From contig NZ_BMSX01000012.1 of the NCBI RefSeq assembly GCF_014649375.1, positions 186,001-250,000 on the forward strand: a stretch of DNA of 64,000 bases. The letters are read 5' to 3'. A program made the position numbers and the translations under genes. The notes below the pieces were generated by a model. That model saw only the letters and a list, made by a program, of their open reading frames with translations. It did not search any database and was not told where the DNA came from. Shown piece after piece: positions 51,601-58,781 of the stretch; positions within the stretch are counted from its first letter, which is position 1, and each line of letters begins with the position of its first letter. The DNA comes from Streptomyces aurantiogriseus (GTDB taxonomy: Bacteria > Actinomycetota > Actinomycetes > Streptomycetales > Streptomycetaceae).

Positions 51601-51885
51601 GACCGGACCCGCCGACAGCTCCGTCGTCAGACTCCCGTCCGTGTTCACCCATGTCGTCGACGACTCGGTGCGCTCGCTCAGCGCCTCCACCCGCCTGCCC
51701 GACAGCCGGGCGGCCACCTTCGCGGACGGGATGTCCGCCGCCGAGGTCACCGCCGCCCGCTTCGGCGCCGCCGACGGCTCCTCCTGCGGAGCGGCGGCCG
51801 CCGCACCCTCCAGCGCGGTCACGGTCATGAGAACAGCGAGTCCGCCGGCCAGCCACCGCAGACTTCTGCTCTTCTCATGCCACAC
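45634..51885 (-). CDS. Secreted RHS-repeat polymorphic toxin-like protein
   Basis: Giant exported protein of 2,083 residues. A Sec signal follows GTG 51885 (SRSLRWLAGGLAVLMTVTALEGAA); the frame is open to 51996. An N-terminal Streptomyces-specific region is followed by a DNRLRE-like module (SNVFDTYVQQGETVDF, ISWNTSPIRDALVSSAKLSLW) and Fn3-like and YD/RHS repeats (YDRLGRLISYTDADG, YDRLDRPVKVSDT). The RHS core GVRLYNPSTGRFLSMDPVYG..YEYVNADPLNRYDLDG ends near 46024. The last about 128 residues are a distinct tip: very Trp- and Arg-rich with a hydrophobic segment GFAAAVGCGVSIVCAVGAGAAVGAM. RHS shells encapsulate C-terminal toxins, so the tip is a probable toxin of unknown type. A candidate immunity gene follows. 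Confidence 0.9.
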   Translation of the reverse strand: MWHEKSRSLRWLAGGLAVLMTVTALEGAAAAAPQEEPSAAPKRAAVTSAADIPSAKVAARLSGRRVEALSERTESSTTWVNTDGSLTTELSAGPVRFERDGDWVDVDVDLRESGDGVEPVAHPNGLRLAGRTGTPATSLKAARQARAVDLVTLGEGTEQITLQWKGGLPEPKLAGTRAEYVNAVPGADVVVEATRTGFEQYVEIKRRPETADYSYTLPLKAKGLKAKQLPDGSVLFTDAKNRQRAVMPAPVMWDSTVDPRSGEHTRRVPVTMKVVQKASSIDLAITPDPTFLADPETRYPVTVDPSTSALSNVFDTYVQQGETVDFSTGMELDFGYPGTTNADGTPRTAQSFISWNTSPIRDALVSSAKLSLWNFHSGNTDCKAYPWEVWSSGAASASSRWTNRPTMTAKKATSTETRGNSGCTSAPDGWINADVTTLAQDWASAKATRGHMGVRASSESVVAQWKRVNSANAASNPPKLVVTYNFRPKTGTQQEAGPPYFSYGGAYTVNTTTPTLRDTFVDADGDKVNGTFQIYDNATDTQVGEVLVSKYVASGVAASVTVPAGVLTNGRTYKFRTSPYDGTHYNTGWSAWKTFTVDTTAPSAPSKIVSTDYPSGQWVKGEGQAGAFTVTPPAGTDHNWLEWSLDGVTWTKVVTSGSSADRSISVTPPRNGTHTLQVRSVDKADNKSEAKEYVFHAGSGGFVQPSEGERTARRLPLVAEAEAGRYDRVAFSWRRSEADAWVRIPVGNVTSGGSALTAWPVPLSNGRNAPLVWNATDTVDPDGTVQIKADFTGPNGAASSTAPLGVVVDRAADGAAATEIGPGSVNLLTGDYTLSATDASFFGMTVTRSASSRSPGQGAQQEGQAAIFGKEWVAGTVAEVTESDYTHLRRVSDTAVDVVLEEGDAIHFTANAAKTGWIPEPGAEDLTLKGSVTGSFTLSDTEGTVTTFTKPGAGATTWQVTSTLLEGVANTTTKVVSETVTSGGKTLARPKRVIAPTSAATTAACEADPATKGCRVLEFVYATATTATGTQTDAEFGDVTGQVKQIRLWATAPGASAATATAVATYRYDSEGRLRQTWDPRTGQQAETQYAYYEGRVTWLQPPGELPYSFDYGNAGGGTAPGDGMLLTVSRPTLQQGTADVTDGDAVTSVVYGVPLTGGAAPYAMGAADVAAWGQLDAPSDATALFPADSVPLSHDGADLTSGNYGRATVHYLNASGREVDTAAPGRNISTTEYDRFGNTVRELTAANRELALGTTDEHKATLSDLGIVSRPASERAHLLSTTSLYDEDGTRELEEFGPIRRIDLTEDLKDGTTVLVEAGTSVPARSWTVKEYDEGRPTDGTATVKDQVTLEITGARVRDHYAVMSEKRVTETQYDWAKGLPTLTVQDSGGLNLTTSTGYDAQGRVTSQTLPGGTGDDAATRITEYWAADGTGWCKGRPEWADQVCWTGPAGTITGGGSNPSELPDSTTEYGYYGQTTRTVDTAGGQTRTTTTSHDDAGRPVTVTVTGGLGQAVPVTTTEYHPATGKVTRITSPTGGTITQAYDQLGRLISYTDADGGRTTTEYDRLDRPVKVSDTVPSTVTYTYDHTAEPRGLVTKATDSIAGAFSATYDADGTVATEKLPGGYTLTSTEDTTGAAVSRVYTRDSDGATVYTDTVTENAHGQVTSHQGWSAQKYTYDRAGRLSGVDDTVGEICTRRAYSFDARTNRTALTTATAESGSACTSTGATTTRHTYDSADRLVDAGYAYDAFGRTTALPGSTLEYYANDLVRRQTAGGKRQTWQLDAALRLRSWTVETGGGTTWTQTESKVNHYDGEGDNPRWIVEDTGTGALSRNVDSLSGDLGATTGATGDTVLQLATIHGDVALQLPLDTAKAPVALDTDEYGNPRPGQVAVRYNWLGGKQRSSETLTGLTLMGVRLYNPSTGRFLSMDPVYGGNANAYEYVNADPLNRYDLDGRWGWFKKKWRKFKRSGFVRWRGWRTTWRFASYGVGFAAAVGCGVSIVCAVGAGAAVGAMTYWAGGGRMSWRGTARAAGWGALGGYLTRTMPNAWKVGRAGKWSNPRYRRVKVHRGWRFWRNQRVWRRML

Positions 51886-52303
51886 CCACCCTCTCTCGTC
51901 CTCCGAGGGCAGCGCTTCCACTGGTCTCACGGACCCATCCTTCTGTAAAGGAACAGTGATCGATCCGCAAAGTAACCAGGCCCGGGAAAGCCGCATGACG
52001 GCTCGTCAGTCAACCTGAGATGAACATTCGGGGGCGCGGGGGCGGCGCGTCCCCTGCGCGGGGCTTCGACTTCACCGAGCGAGGTCCTCACCCTGCGCAC
52101 CGGCAACGCCTGGGTCCACGTCCGGGCGCACCACGCCCTGGCCCCGCACACCCTGGCCGGCACCCCGCACGCGGTCCACGTCTTCCGCGGCCGGCGCAGT
52201 CGTCCACAGAAACATCCCGGCAGACCGATGACTTGCCGAGCCCGGTGGCGTCTACAGGTCCGACAGTCCCGAGCAAGGGCACGAAAGACGAGGAGACGAG
52301 AAC
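51886..52303. other. RHS upstream region with a coding-like remnant
   Basis: The RHS promoter should lie in this gap, but no clear -35/-10 pair stands out. Plus-strand bases 52060-52240 have coding-like wobble GC in one frame (SEVLTLRTGNAWVHVRAHHA) but no start or family match. It could be a leftover of a deleted gene. Confidence 0.3.
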
Positions 52304-52756
52304 ATGAGCACCGAGCAGACCACCGCGGCCGACGGTTTCTCCTACGCGCTGACCCGAACGCTGGACGCCCCCGCGGTGCAGGTGTGGCGGGCGTGGACCA
52401 CCGCCGAGCAGTACGCCCAGTGGGCTCACGCCGCCATCGGCTCCGTCGAGATGGACGTACGACCGGGCGGAGCGTGGAAGGCCACGATGGTCACGCCCGA
52501 CGGCGGACAGTTCCCGCTGACCGGCTCCTACCTCGAGGTCACCGAGAACCGCCTCCTGACGATCGGCATGGACGTGCCCGGCAAGCCCGAGCCCGCGGTC
52601 ATGACCATGGAACTCGACGAGCAGGACGGCCACCGCACGCGGATCGTGCTCCGCCAGACCTGCGACACCGCCGAGGAACGCGACATGTCCGAGCAGGGCA
52701 GCACGATGCTCCTCGACAGCCTGAGCGCCTTCCTGGCCGAGGAAGCGGGGAACTGA
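52304..52756 (+). CDS. SRPBCC/AHSA1-family protein
   Basis: A 150-residue START-like (AHA1 C-terminal-like) domain protein. The pattern YALTRTLDAPAVQVWRAWTTAEQYAQW, VEMDVRPGGAWKATM, GSYLEVTENRLLTIGMD and the C-terminal helix SEQGSTMLLDSLSAFLAEE is typical. These proteins form a hydrophobic pocket binding small ligands; many are paired with ArsR-type regulators, which are absent here. GAGGAGACGAGAAC precedes the ATG. Function is unassigned. Confidence 0.85.
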   Translation: MSTEQTTAADGFSYALTRTLDAPAVQVWRAWTTAEQYAQWAHAAIGSVEMDVRPGGAWKATMVTPDGGQFPLTGSYLEVTENRLLTIGMDVPGKPEPAVMTMELDEQDGHRTRIVLRQTCDTAEERDMSEQGSTMLLDSLSAFLAEEAGN

Positions 52757-52999
52757 ACCCTCTTGACCTCACCAGCCGGCAGGGATCCAGGGCAGGCCGG
52801 GCCCCGTCCGGACCTGCCACCGGCCGACTGACTGCTGACGCGGGGCGGCCCCGCACCACCGCGTGGCCCCTCACGATGCCGCCCGCTCGCCAGGGGCGTC
52901 GACCGCCCACGCGGCCGGTTCGGCCCGCGCCGTCATCTCCGTCCGGCGTGCGCGGACGCGCGCGGGCCGTGTCGTACGGGGGCTCAGTGGGCGAAGAGC

Positions 53000-53425
53000 G
53001 TGCTGCACGAAGGCCCTGCGCAACGACTACCCGGCCCCCATCGACGCCGACGGCGTCACCTACCCCTCCGTCGCCCACGCCTACTGGGCCCTCACCGTCG
53101 CCGACCCCGGGAACCGGGCCGCGATCACGGCAGCGGACAGCGCCTTCGCCGCCCGGACGCAGGCCGCCGGCGCCCCTCGACGCGACGGCTGGGAGCAGGC
53201 CCGTACGGCGGTGCTGACCGCGCTGCTGCGCGCCAAGTACACCCAGCACCCGACCCTGGCCGAGATCCTCCTGGCCACCGACGACTCGACGCTCGTCCAC
53301 GACGACATCGACTCCGGTTTCCGGGGCGACAACGCCGGGCGCGGCCGCAACTGGACGGGCCGCCTCTTGAACTCGTCCGCTCCGAACTGCACGCCGAGCG
53401 CGCGGGAATCCGTACGGACGGGTGA
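53000..53425 (+). pseudogene. Frameshifted NADAR-family gene
   Basis: The sequence encodes a degraded NADAR (YbiA-like ADP-ribose/riboflavin N-glycosidase) protein. One frame gives VLHEG from GTG 53000. The next gives LRNDYPAPIDADGVTYPSVA, then HAYWALTVADPGNRA and DNAGRGRNWTGRLL. After a one-base loss near 53369 the ending ELVRSELHAERAGIRTDG continues in the first frame to TGA at 53425. The start is also truncated (about 15 residues of the usual N-terminus are missing around 53009-53016). At least two disruptions make a working product unlikely. Sequencing error could explain a single shift but not the N-terminal loss. Confidence 0.7.
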
Positions 53426-53595
53426 CGTCGGTGCCCCGCGGCCGGGCCCTGAGGCGGCTTCGCCGCGGCCGACCCGACGGCTGCGACACCGGCGCCCGCC
53501 ACGAGATCGGCCGTCGCACTCCCACACATCACGCCACCATGAGGTCGACCGCCGTGTGCATCTGCCGTGCCGTGCGAGCCACGTCACGTCGCCTC

Positions 53596-54528
53596 CTACC
53601 CCTCTGCCTCCTGCTCGCCCGCGTCGCCGCCTCGGCTCCGAACGGTTTCCGCGGCGCGCGACAGTTCCGTGAGCACGGTCCGCACGGCCCTTCGCGCCAC
53701 ACGCTCCGGGCGATGCAGCACGTCGATGTGGCGGCGGGCATGAAGGCCGCTGAGCGGTCTGAGGACCACGGCCGGGTGCGGGCGGGCCGTCCAGCGCGGC
53801 ATCAGGGCGATCCCACCGCCGGCGGCCACCAGCTCGGCGACCACCGAGATCTCGTTGACACGATGGGCGATGTCGAGCCGCCGGCCGGCGGCGGCGGAGA
53901 TGGCCTCGATGGTGGCCATGAGCGGAAAGCCGTCGTGAACGGTGATCCAGGGCTGGTCGGCGACGTCGCGAGCTGTCAGGCGGGGCTTCGCGGCCAGGGG
54001 GTGATCGGCGGGCAGGGCGACGTCCAGCGGTTCCCGCAGCAGGGCGGTGACCGTGGCGGTCCGAGGCCATGGCGGCGCGTGGTCGAGCCGGTGGGCGATG
54101 ACGAGGTCGTAGTGGCGGGTCAGGGGTGGGAAGTCCTCCTGCGCGACGTCCTCGTCGTGGAGGGCGAGCCGGGGAGATCCCGGGGCGCGGAGCCGCCGCA
54201 GCAGCAGGGGGTAGAACGCCGCGGCTCCGCTGTGGAAGGCCGCCACCGACACGGCGCCGTCGGGCTCTTCGACGAATGCGTCGATCGTGTGGCGCGCCCG
54301 GGCCAGAGCCGTCTCCACCCCGATCGCCGCGTCGGCCAGGGCCTGCCCGGCGGCGGTGAGGACCAGCCGCCGTCCGTCGCGCTCGGTGAGCGGGACGGGG
54401 ATCGAACGCTGCAGCAGCCGGAGTTGCTGCGAGATCGCCGAGGGCGTCACCCGCATCGCCTCCGCGACCGCGGTGACGCTTCCCAGCTCGCCCAGCTCCC
54501 GCAGGACACGCAGCTGTCTCTCGTCCAC
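53596..54528 (-). CDS. LysR-family transcriptional regulator
   Basis: LysR-type regulator of 310 residues. The winged helix-turn-helix is at about 1-60 (MDERQLRVLRELGELGSVTAVAEAM, then TPSAISQQLRLLQ). The periplasmic-binding-like effector domain follows (DGAVSVAAFHSGAAAFYPLLLRRL). It is divergent from a DMT-family exporter with an 81-base gap, the classic arrangement for LysR control of a transporter. The effector is unknown, probably a compound the exporter removes. Confidence 0.9.
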   Translation of the reverse strand: MDERQLRVLRELGELGSVTAVAEAMRVTPSAISQQLRLLQRSIPVPLTERDGRRLVLTAAGQALADAAIGVETALARARHTIDAFVEEPDGAVSVAAFHSGAAAFYPLLLRRLRAPGSPRLALHDEDVAQEDFPPLTRHYDLVIAHRLDHAPPWPRTATVTALLREPLDVALPADHPLAAKPRLTARDVADQPWITVHDGFPLMATIEAISAAAGRRLDIAHRVNEISVVAELVAAGGGIALMPRWTARPHPAVVLRPLSGLHARRHIDVLHRPERVARRAVRTVLTELSRAAETVRSRGGDAGEQEAEG

Positions 54529-54609
54529 GAGATCAGTGTAGCTTCGCTAAAGGGTTACTTGAGCAACTCGTCATTTACTTCAAAATGCTGGTCGGGAATC
54601 GTTGGCGCC
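54529..54609. promoter_or_regulatory. LysR/exporter shared control region
   Basis: The 81-base divergent gap holds TAGC-TTC-GCTA (54539-54549) and two TTACTT copies 20 bases apart (54555 and 54575). These are candidate LysR sites, but none is a textbook T-N11-A box with matching arms. Confidence 0.35.
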
Positions 54610-55551
54610 ATGCCAGCCACCCGTCGTACGGATGTGGTGCTCCTGGCCGTCGCCGTCGTCTGGGGCTCCAGTTATCTGACGGCGAAGGCGGCCACGGACG
54701 CCACTTCGGTGTTGATCGTCCTGTTCCTGCGCTATGCCATCTCCGCTCTCGCCTGCGTCGCTGTCGTCGCCGCCGCACGGCAACGCCGCTCCCTCACCCG
54801 GGACGAGATCAGGTACGGCGTCCTCCTCGGCCTCACCCAGGCCGCCGTCCTCGTACTGGAGACGTACGGCGTCGCGCACACCAGCGCGGCCAACGCGGGC
54901 CTGATCATCAGCCTCACACTTGTCCTCACACCGCTCCTGGACCGCGCGGGACGCCGGGGTGGACCGCCGACGCGCTTCTTCCTCGCCGCCGGTCTGTGCG
55001 TCGGGGGCGTCGGTCTGCTCGTGTCCGGCGACGGTCTGCGCGCTCCTGGAGCCGGTGATCTGCTGATACTCGCGGCAGCGGTGGTCCGGGCGGCGCACGT
55101 GGTGCTCGTCGGACGGGTCACCGCGGGCCGGACGCTGCGCCCGCTGCAGCTGACAGCCGTGCAGAGCGTCGTCGGTACGGCGCTGTTCCTCCTGCCCGCG
55201 GCGGGCGGGCTGCCGGTTCTGGCCCGGGCCGACGCGGCGACCTGGGCCCAGCTCGTCCATCTGGCCTTGTTCTGCAGCGTGTTCGCCTTCCTGGCCCAGA
55301 CCTGGGCGGTGCAGCGCACGTCCGCGACGCGGGCCAGCCTTCTCCTGGGCACCGAACCGGTCTGGGCCGTCCTGGTCGGCGTCGGCTTCGGCGACGAACA
55401 TCTCACCGTGCTCTCCCTCCTCGGAGCCACGCTGATCGTCAGTGGAACGTACTGGGGCCAGGCCGTCGAACGCGCCCACCGCACCTCCCCGCGCGAAGCC
55501 CCCGAAGCCGACTGCCGCAGAACTACGCCGGACGCCGCACCGGCAGCCTGA
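54610..55551 (+). CDS. DMT-superfamily (EamA) exporter
   Basis: Membrane transporter of 313 residues with ten predicted helices in two EamA halves: VVLLAVAVVWGSSYLTAKAAT starts the first, and AGDLLILAAAVVRAAHVVLV the second. The motif RASLLLGTEPVWAVLVGVGFGDE before helix 10 is typical of EamA proteins. Such proteins export amino acids, metabolites or drugs. It ends 9 bases from the convergent ABC-F gene. ATG 54610 lacks a strong ribosome binding site. Regulation by the divergent LysR protein is likely. Confidence 0.88.
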   Translation: MPATRRTDVVLLAVAVVWGSSYLTAKAATDATSVLIVLFLRYAISALACVAVVAAARQRRSLTRDEIRYGVLLGLTQAAVLVLETYGVAHTSAANAGLIISLTLVLTPLLDRAGRRGGPPTRFFLAAGLCVGGVGLLVSGDGLRAPGAGDLLILAAAVVRAAHVVLVGRVTAGRTLRPLQLTAVQSVVGTALFLLPAAGGLPVLARADAATWAQLVHLALFCSVFAFLAQTWAVQRTSATRASLLLGTEPVWAVLVGVGFGDEHLTVLSLLGATLIVSGTYWGQAVERAHRTSPREAPEADCRRTTPDAAPAA

Positions 55552-55560
55552 ACACGCGCC

Positions 55561-57189
55561 TCACGCCTCCGTTCGCAGCGTGAGGTGGGGCCAGTCGCGG
55601 ATGTCGCGTTGCATCTGGCGGTCGTGGGTGGCCAGGACGACGGCGGCGTCGGTGGCCCGGAGCGCCTCGGTGAGTTCGTCGACGAGGGCGATGGACAGGT
55701 GGTTGGTGGGCTCGTCCAGGAGCAGGACGTGAGGCCGGGCGGCGAGGGCCAGGGCGAGGTCGAGGCGGCGCTGCTGGCCCATCGACAACTCGGCCACCGG
55801 CTTGCCCGCGTCGCGTGAGGTGAGCAGGCCCAGCGTGGACAGCCCCACCACCTCGCTCTCCCTGAGGACTCCGGCACTGACCAGGCGCGCGGTGTGCGCG
55901 TGGTAGAGGTCATGAGCCCGCCCGGAGCCGGCGTGCGGCGACTCCTGTCCGAGGAGACGCAGACGCACCTTCCGCCGGCGGTGCGTCCGTCCGGTGCTGG
56001 GGGCGAGGTGCCCGGCCAGGACGGACAGGAGCGTGGACTTGCCCGCTCCGTTCGGCCCGGTGACGGCCAGTCGGTCGCCGGACTTCACCGAGAGGCTGGT
56101 CGGCCGGTGCAGCCGTCCGTCGACCGTCACCTCTTCGGCGTGCAGCAGCGGGCCGGGCCGGGCGGGCAGGTCGGGCAGACGGAACCGCTGGGGTGGGACG
56201 GGCGCGGTGACCTTGTGCCGTTCCAGGTCGTCCTGGCGCCGGTGCACGGAGCGGACCAGGGCACCGGCGCGGGTCGCGCGCTGGTGCTTGCCGGTGCCCT
56301 TGTCCGGGCGCCAGCCGGTGCTCAGGCGGTTCTGCGCGTCGGACAGGGACTGCTGCAGGCGGGTGTGTTCGGTCTGCTGCTGCTCGTACTCCGCCTCCCA
56401 CCGGATCCGCTCGGCCTCACGGCCTTCGCGGTAGCCGGCGTACCCACCGCCGTAGACGCGCGGAAGGCCGTCGCGGGTGGGATCGAGGTCGAGGACCGTG
56501 GTGGCCACGTCGGACAGCAGCGCCCGGTCGTGGCTGACCACGACGACGCCCCCCGCATGGGCACGCAGCCTGGCCGTGAGGTACTCCAGCCCGGCCAGAT
56601 CGAGGTGGTTGGTCGGCTCGTCCAGCAGCAGGAAGTCGCAGCCGGCGCCCAGCAGGCAGGCCAGACGGATCCGATAGCGCTGTCCGACCGAGAGTGTCCG
56701 GAGACGGCGGGTACGGTCACTGACCGCGCCGAGGCCCGCGAGGGCGACGTCCACCCGGCGGTCGGCGTCCCAGGCGTCCAACGCCTGCGCCGCTTCGAGG
56801 GCGTCGGCGTAGTCCTGTGCGGCGCCGGGCCGTTCTTCGGCGAGGGCCGCCGCGGCGACATCCAGCCTCCGCAGCGCGGTGCGGGCGTCGGCGAGGTGCT
56901 CGTCGACGGCGTCGCCGACCGTGCGCTCGTCCTCGGCCGGCATCTCCTGCTCGGCGAGGGCGAGGGTGCCGACGCGGCGCACGGTCCCTTCGTCGGGGGG
57001 CAGCGTGCCGGCCAGGACGTGCAGCAGGGTCGACTTGCCGCGTCCGTTCTCGCCCACGATGCCCCAGCGCGATCCCGGCGAGACCTTCATCTCGACATCG
57101 CGCAGGACGGTGCGGCCGCCGCGGTCGACGCGGATGCCGGAGCAGGTCAGCTGGGCCCGGTCGCGGGCAGGCAGAGCAAGGGGGTTCAC
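55561..57189 (-). CDS. ABC-F ribosomal-protection-type ATPase
   Basis: Cytosolic ABC-F protein of 542 residues with two ATPase cassettes and no membrane segment. Cassette one has GENGRGKSTLLHVLAG, LSVGQRYRIRLAC and LLLDEPTNHLDLAGLE. Cassette two has GPNGAGKSTLLSVLAG, LSMGQQRRLDLALAL and LLLDEPTNHLS. The interdomain linker contains the basic, Gln-rich stretch YEQQQTEHTRLQQSLSDAQNRL seen in antibiotic-resistance ABC-F proteins (the TlrC/OleB/CarA type of macrolide producers). These enter the ribosomal E site and dislodge antibiotics. GTG 57189 follows GGAGG by 8 bases. A leader peptide and hairpins upstream point to attenuation control. Confidence 0.88.
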   Translation of the reverse strand: MNPLALPARDRAQLTCSGIRVDRGGRTVLRDVEMKVSPGSRWGIVGENGRGKSTLLHVLAGTLPPDEGTVRRVGTLALAEQEMPAEDERTVGDAVDEHLADARTALRRLDVAAAALAEERPGAAQDYADALEAAQALDAWDADRRVDVALAGLGAVSDRTRRLRTLSVGQRYRIRLACLLGAGCDFLLLDEPTNHLDLAGLEYLTARLRAHAGGVVVVSHDRALLSDVATTVLDLDPTRDGLPRVYGGGYAGYREGREAERIRWEAEYEQQQTEHTRLQQSLSDAQNRLSTGWRPDKGTGKHQRATRAGALVRSVHRRQDDLERHKVTAPVPPQRFRLPDLPARPGPLLHAEEVTVDGRLHRPTSLSVKSGDRLAVTGPNGAGKSTLLSVLAGHLAPSTGRTHRRRKVRLRLLGQESPHAGSGRAHDLYHAHTARLVSAGVLRESEVVGLSTLGLLTSRDAGKPVAELSMGQQRRLDLALALAARPHVLLLDEPTNHLSIALVDELTEALRATDAAVVLATHDRQMQRDIRDWPHLTLRTEA

Positions 57190-57197
57190 GTTCTCTT

Positions 57198-57211
57198 CCT
57201 CCGGAAGGAGG
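57198..57211 (-). promoter_or_regulatory. Ribosome-binding-site-sequestering hairpin of the ABC-F gene
   Basis: On the minus strand CCTCC-TTCC-GGAGG places a perfect anti-Shine-Dalgarno arm next to the GGAGG used by the ABC-F gene. Base pairing would hide the ribosome binding site unless the upstream RNA rearranges. Confidence 0.6.
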
Positions 57212-57218
57212 CACACTT

Positions 57219-57346
57219 CACCCCTGTGCGGGTGAGGGTGGAAGCGAGCCTCGGATCTGACGAACGGCCGCGCCCCGGAACAGAGCGGCGGGCCGTGGGC
57301 GACGTCGCGGCTCCGGCTGCCTCACGGATGCGGTGAGGGGGGAGCC
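57219..57346 (-). promoter_or_regulatory. Attenuator-like leader of the ABC-F gene
   Basis: Between the leader-peptide stop and the gene, the minus-strand RNA can fold a nested stem: GGCTCC/GGAGCC outside (57341-57346 with 57309-57314) and CCTCAC/GTGAGG inside (57333-57338 with 57320-57325). A second stem, TCACCC/GGGTGA, lies just before the coding region. These fit a ribosome-stalling attenuator. Confidence 0.55.
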
Positions 57347-57357
57347 TGCGGCCCGGG

Positions 57358-57381
57358 TCAGAGGTAGAGGACGTAACTCAT
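57358..57381 (-). CDS. Seven-residue leader peptide MSYVLYL
   Basis: ATG AGT TAC GTC CTC TAC CTC TGA encodes MSYVLYL. TATGAT (57388-57393, minus strand) lies so that transcription would begin at or next to this ATG, so translation of the leader would be leaderless. A short leader directly before stem-loops and an ABC-F gene is the standard layout for induction by ribosome-stalling antibiotics. Confidence 0.65.
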   Translation of the reverse strand: MSYVLYL

Positions 57382-57387
57382 GCGTTC

Positions 57388-57440
57388 ATCATAGCAATCC
57401 ACTGCATTCACCTGCATTCACCTGCATTCACCTGCATTCA
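57388..57440 (-). promoter_or_regulatory. ABC-F promoter with four 10-bp direct repeats
   Basis: TATGAT is the -10. Upstream, TGAATGCAGG/T (minus strand) is repeated four times with 10-bp period at 57402-57440, the first copy covering the -35 position. No good -35 hexamer is present, so the repeats could be activator sites on one DNA face. Confidence 0.6.
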
Positions 57441-57602
57441 CCCGCGGTGAACCGGCACACACAGGACGGGCGTGGGCGTCGCCGTGCGGAGGGGGGGACG
57501 TCGTCGTCCTGAAAACCCACGGGACGTCAAGAGGGCCTTTGGATAAGGTCTCTCGCACAGGGGGCAGGAAAACTTCACCGAGTCCAGGGGGGACATTTCA
57601 CC

Positions 57603-58541
57603 ATGGTCGAGCGCGGCATCGTACGACGGAGAACCGCCGGAGCCACCGGGGCGGCCCTGTTGCTCGCCGGCGCCGTGGCGTGCGGGGGTGAGGGCGGCCG
57701 TGCGCAGGGGACGGAGCGGACCGCTCTGCAGGTTCTCACCGCGGCCTACGAGAAGACGGCGGAGGCCAAGTCCGCCCGGGTCCACATGACCATGTCGATG
57801 CCGGCCTCGATGGACGGCGGCGGGGACATGACGATGAGCGGGATCATGGGCTGGGACCCCACTGTCATGGATATGACCGCGGAGGGCTCGGCGCTCGCCT
57901 CGGACCCCGACGCCCCGGACCGGATGCGCATCATCTGGCGCGACAACGTCATGTACATGGACGGGGGCGAGGACGCCGCCCGGGAGATGGACGGCAAGCG
58001 CTGGATGAAGCTGGACCTCGGGGCCGCGGCCAAGGAGGCGGGGGACGAGCAGGTCGCGAAACAGCTGTCCGGCGGCCTGGCCGACATGAACCAGGACCCG
58101 ACGCAGCAGCTGGCGATGCTGCTCGAGTCGCCCAACCTGAAGCACGTGGGCAGCGAGAAGATCGACGGGGTCGAGGCCCGGCACTACAAGGGCACGCTCA
58201 CCGTCGAGGAGATGATGGGGACCAACAAGTCCCTGGAGATGCTCGACGCCGACGAGCGCGAGAAGCTCCTGGACAACATCGAGAAGTCCGGCATCAAGGG
58301 CTACGACACCGAGGTCTGGGTCAATGACGACGACCTGCCGGTCCGGATGGACGTCGGTATCGACAGTCCCCAGGGCGCCATCGAGATGAGCATGACCATG
58401 TCCGACTACGGCGCCGAGGCGGACGTGTACGTCCCGCCGGCCTCGGAGACCGTCGACCTCATGGAGATGTTCAAGGACGCGGCGGAGCTGGGAGCGTCGG
58501 AGGAGACGGGGACATCGGGGGAGACCGGGGTCCTCGGCTGA
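57603..58541 (+). CDS. LppX/LprAFG-like lipoprotein
   Basis: Lipoprotein of 312 residues. The signal ends in a lipobox-like AVACGG (Cys28 or so). The mature protein has alternating strands (SARVHMTMSMPAS, MDMTAEGSAL, MRIIWRDNVMYMDGG, YKGTLTVEEMM, YDTEVWVNDDDLPVRMDVGID), a half-barrel fold like LppX/LprG. Those bind lipids or glycolipids in mycobacteria, and a carrier role outside the membrane is plausible here. It is methionine-rich (many Met in the first 130 residues). GGGGGGAC lies about 8 bases before ATG 57603. It is monocistronic. Confidence 0.8.
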   Translation: MVERGIVRRRTAGATGAALLLAGAVACGGEGGRAQGTERTALQVLTAAYEKTAEAKSARVHMTMSMPASMDGGGDMTMSGIMGWDPTVMDMTAEGSALASDPDAPDRMRIIWRDNVMYMDGGEDAAREMDGKRWMKLDLGAAAKEAGDEQVAKQLSGGLADMNQDPTQQLAMLLESPNLKHVGSEKIDGVEARHYKGTLTVEEMMGTNKSLEMLDADEREKLLDNIEKSGIKGYDTEVWVNDDDLPVRMDVGIDSPQGAIEMSMTMSDYGAEADVYVPPASETVDLMEMFKDAAELGASEETGTSGETGVLG

Positions 58542-58781
58542 GCCCTCCACCGCCAAGTCCGGGCGCGTCCTCGGCCGTGAGGTCCGCCCGATCGCCCATG
58601 AACACGGGCAGGCCTCCGTCCATGTGGTGGACGGTCACGACCCGGTCGGCGCGGCAGCACGCGCCTGCCGGGTTTCCGCTTCACCATTCCCATGGTCCAG
58701 CAACCTGGTGTCATCCACCCGGCACGGGGCATTCGGCACTGGACGGGCTGTCGCGATCGAAAGCGATCAAAGGTGGCGGTA
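58542..58781. other. Intergenic region upstream of the amidinotransferase
   Basis: No gene is convincing here. The minus strand 58550-58680 reads coding-like (VTVHHMDGGLPVFMGDRADL) but has no start and stops quickly, so it may be a gene remnant. No clear promoter can be named for the amidinotransferase. Confidence 0.3.

Noticed and set aside
45334..51948. A 2,200-codon open frame opposite the RHS gene
   Set aside because: It is a mirror frame caused by high GC; its composition is low-complexity Gly/Val/Arg and it matches no family, while the minus strand has clear RHS motifs.
57402..57440. CRISPR-like repeat array
   Set aside because: Units are 10 bp, directly adjacent with no spacers, and lie in a promoter.
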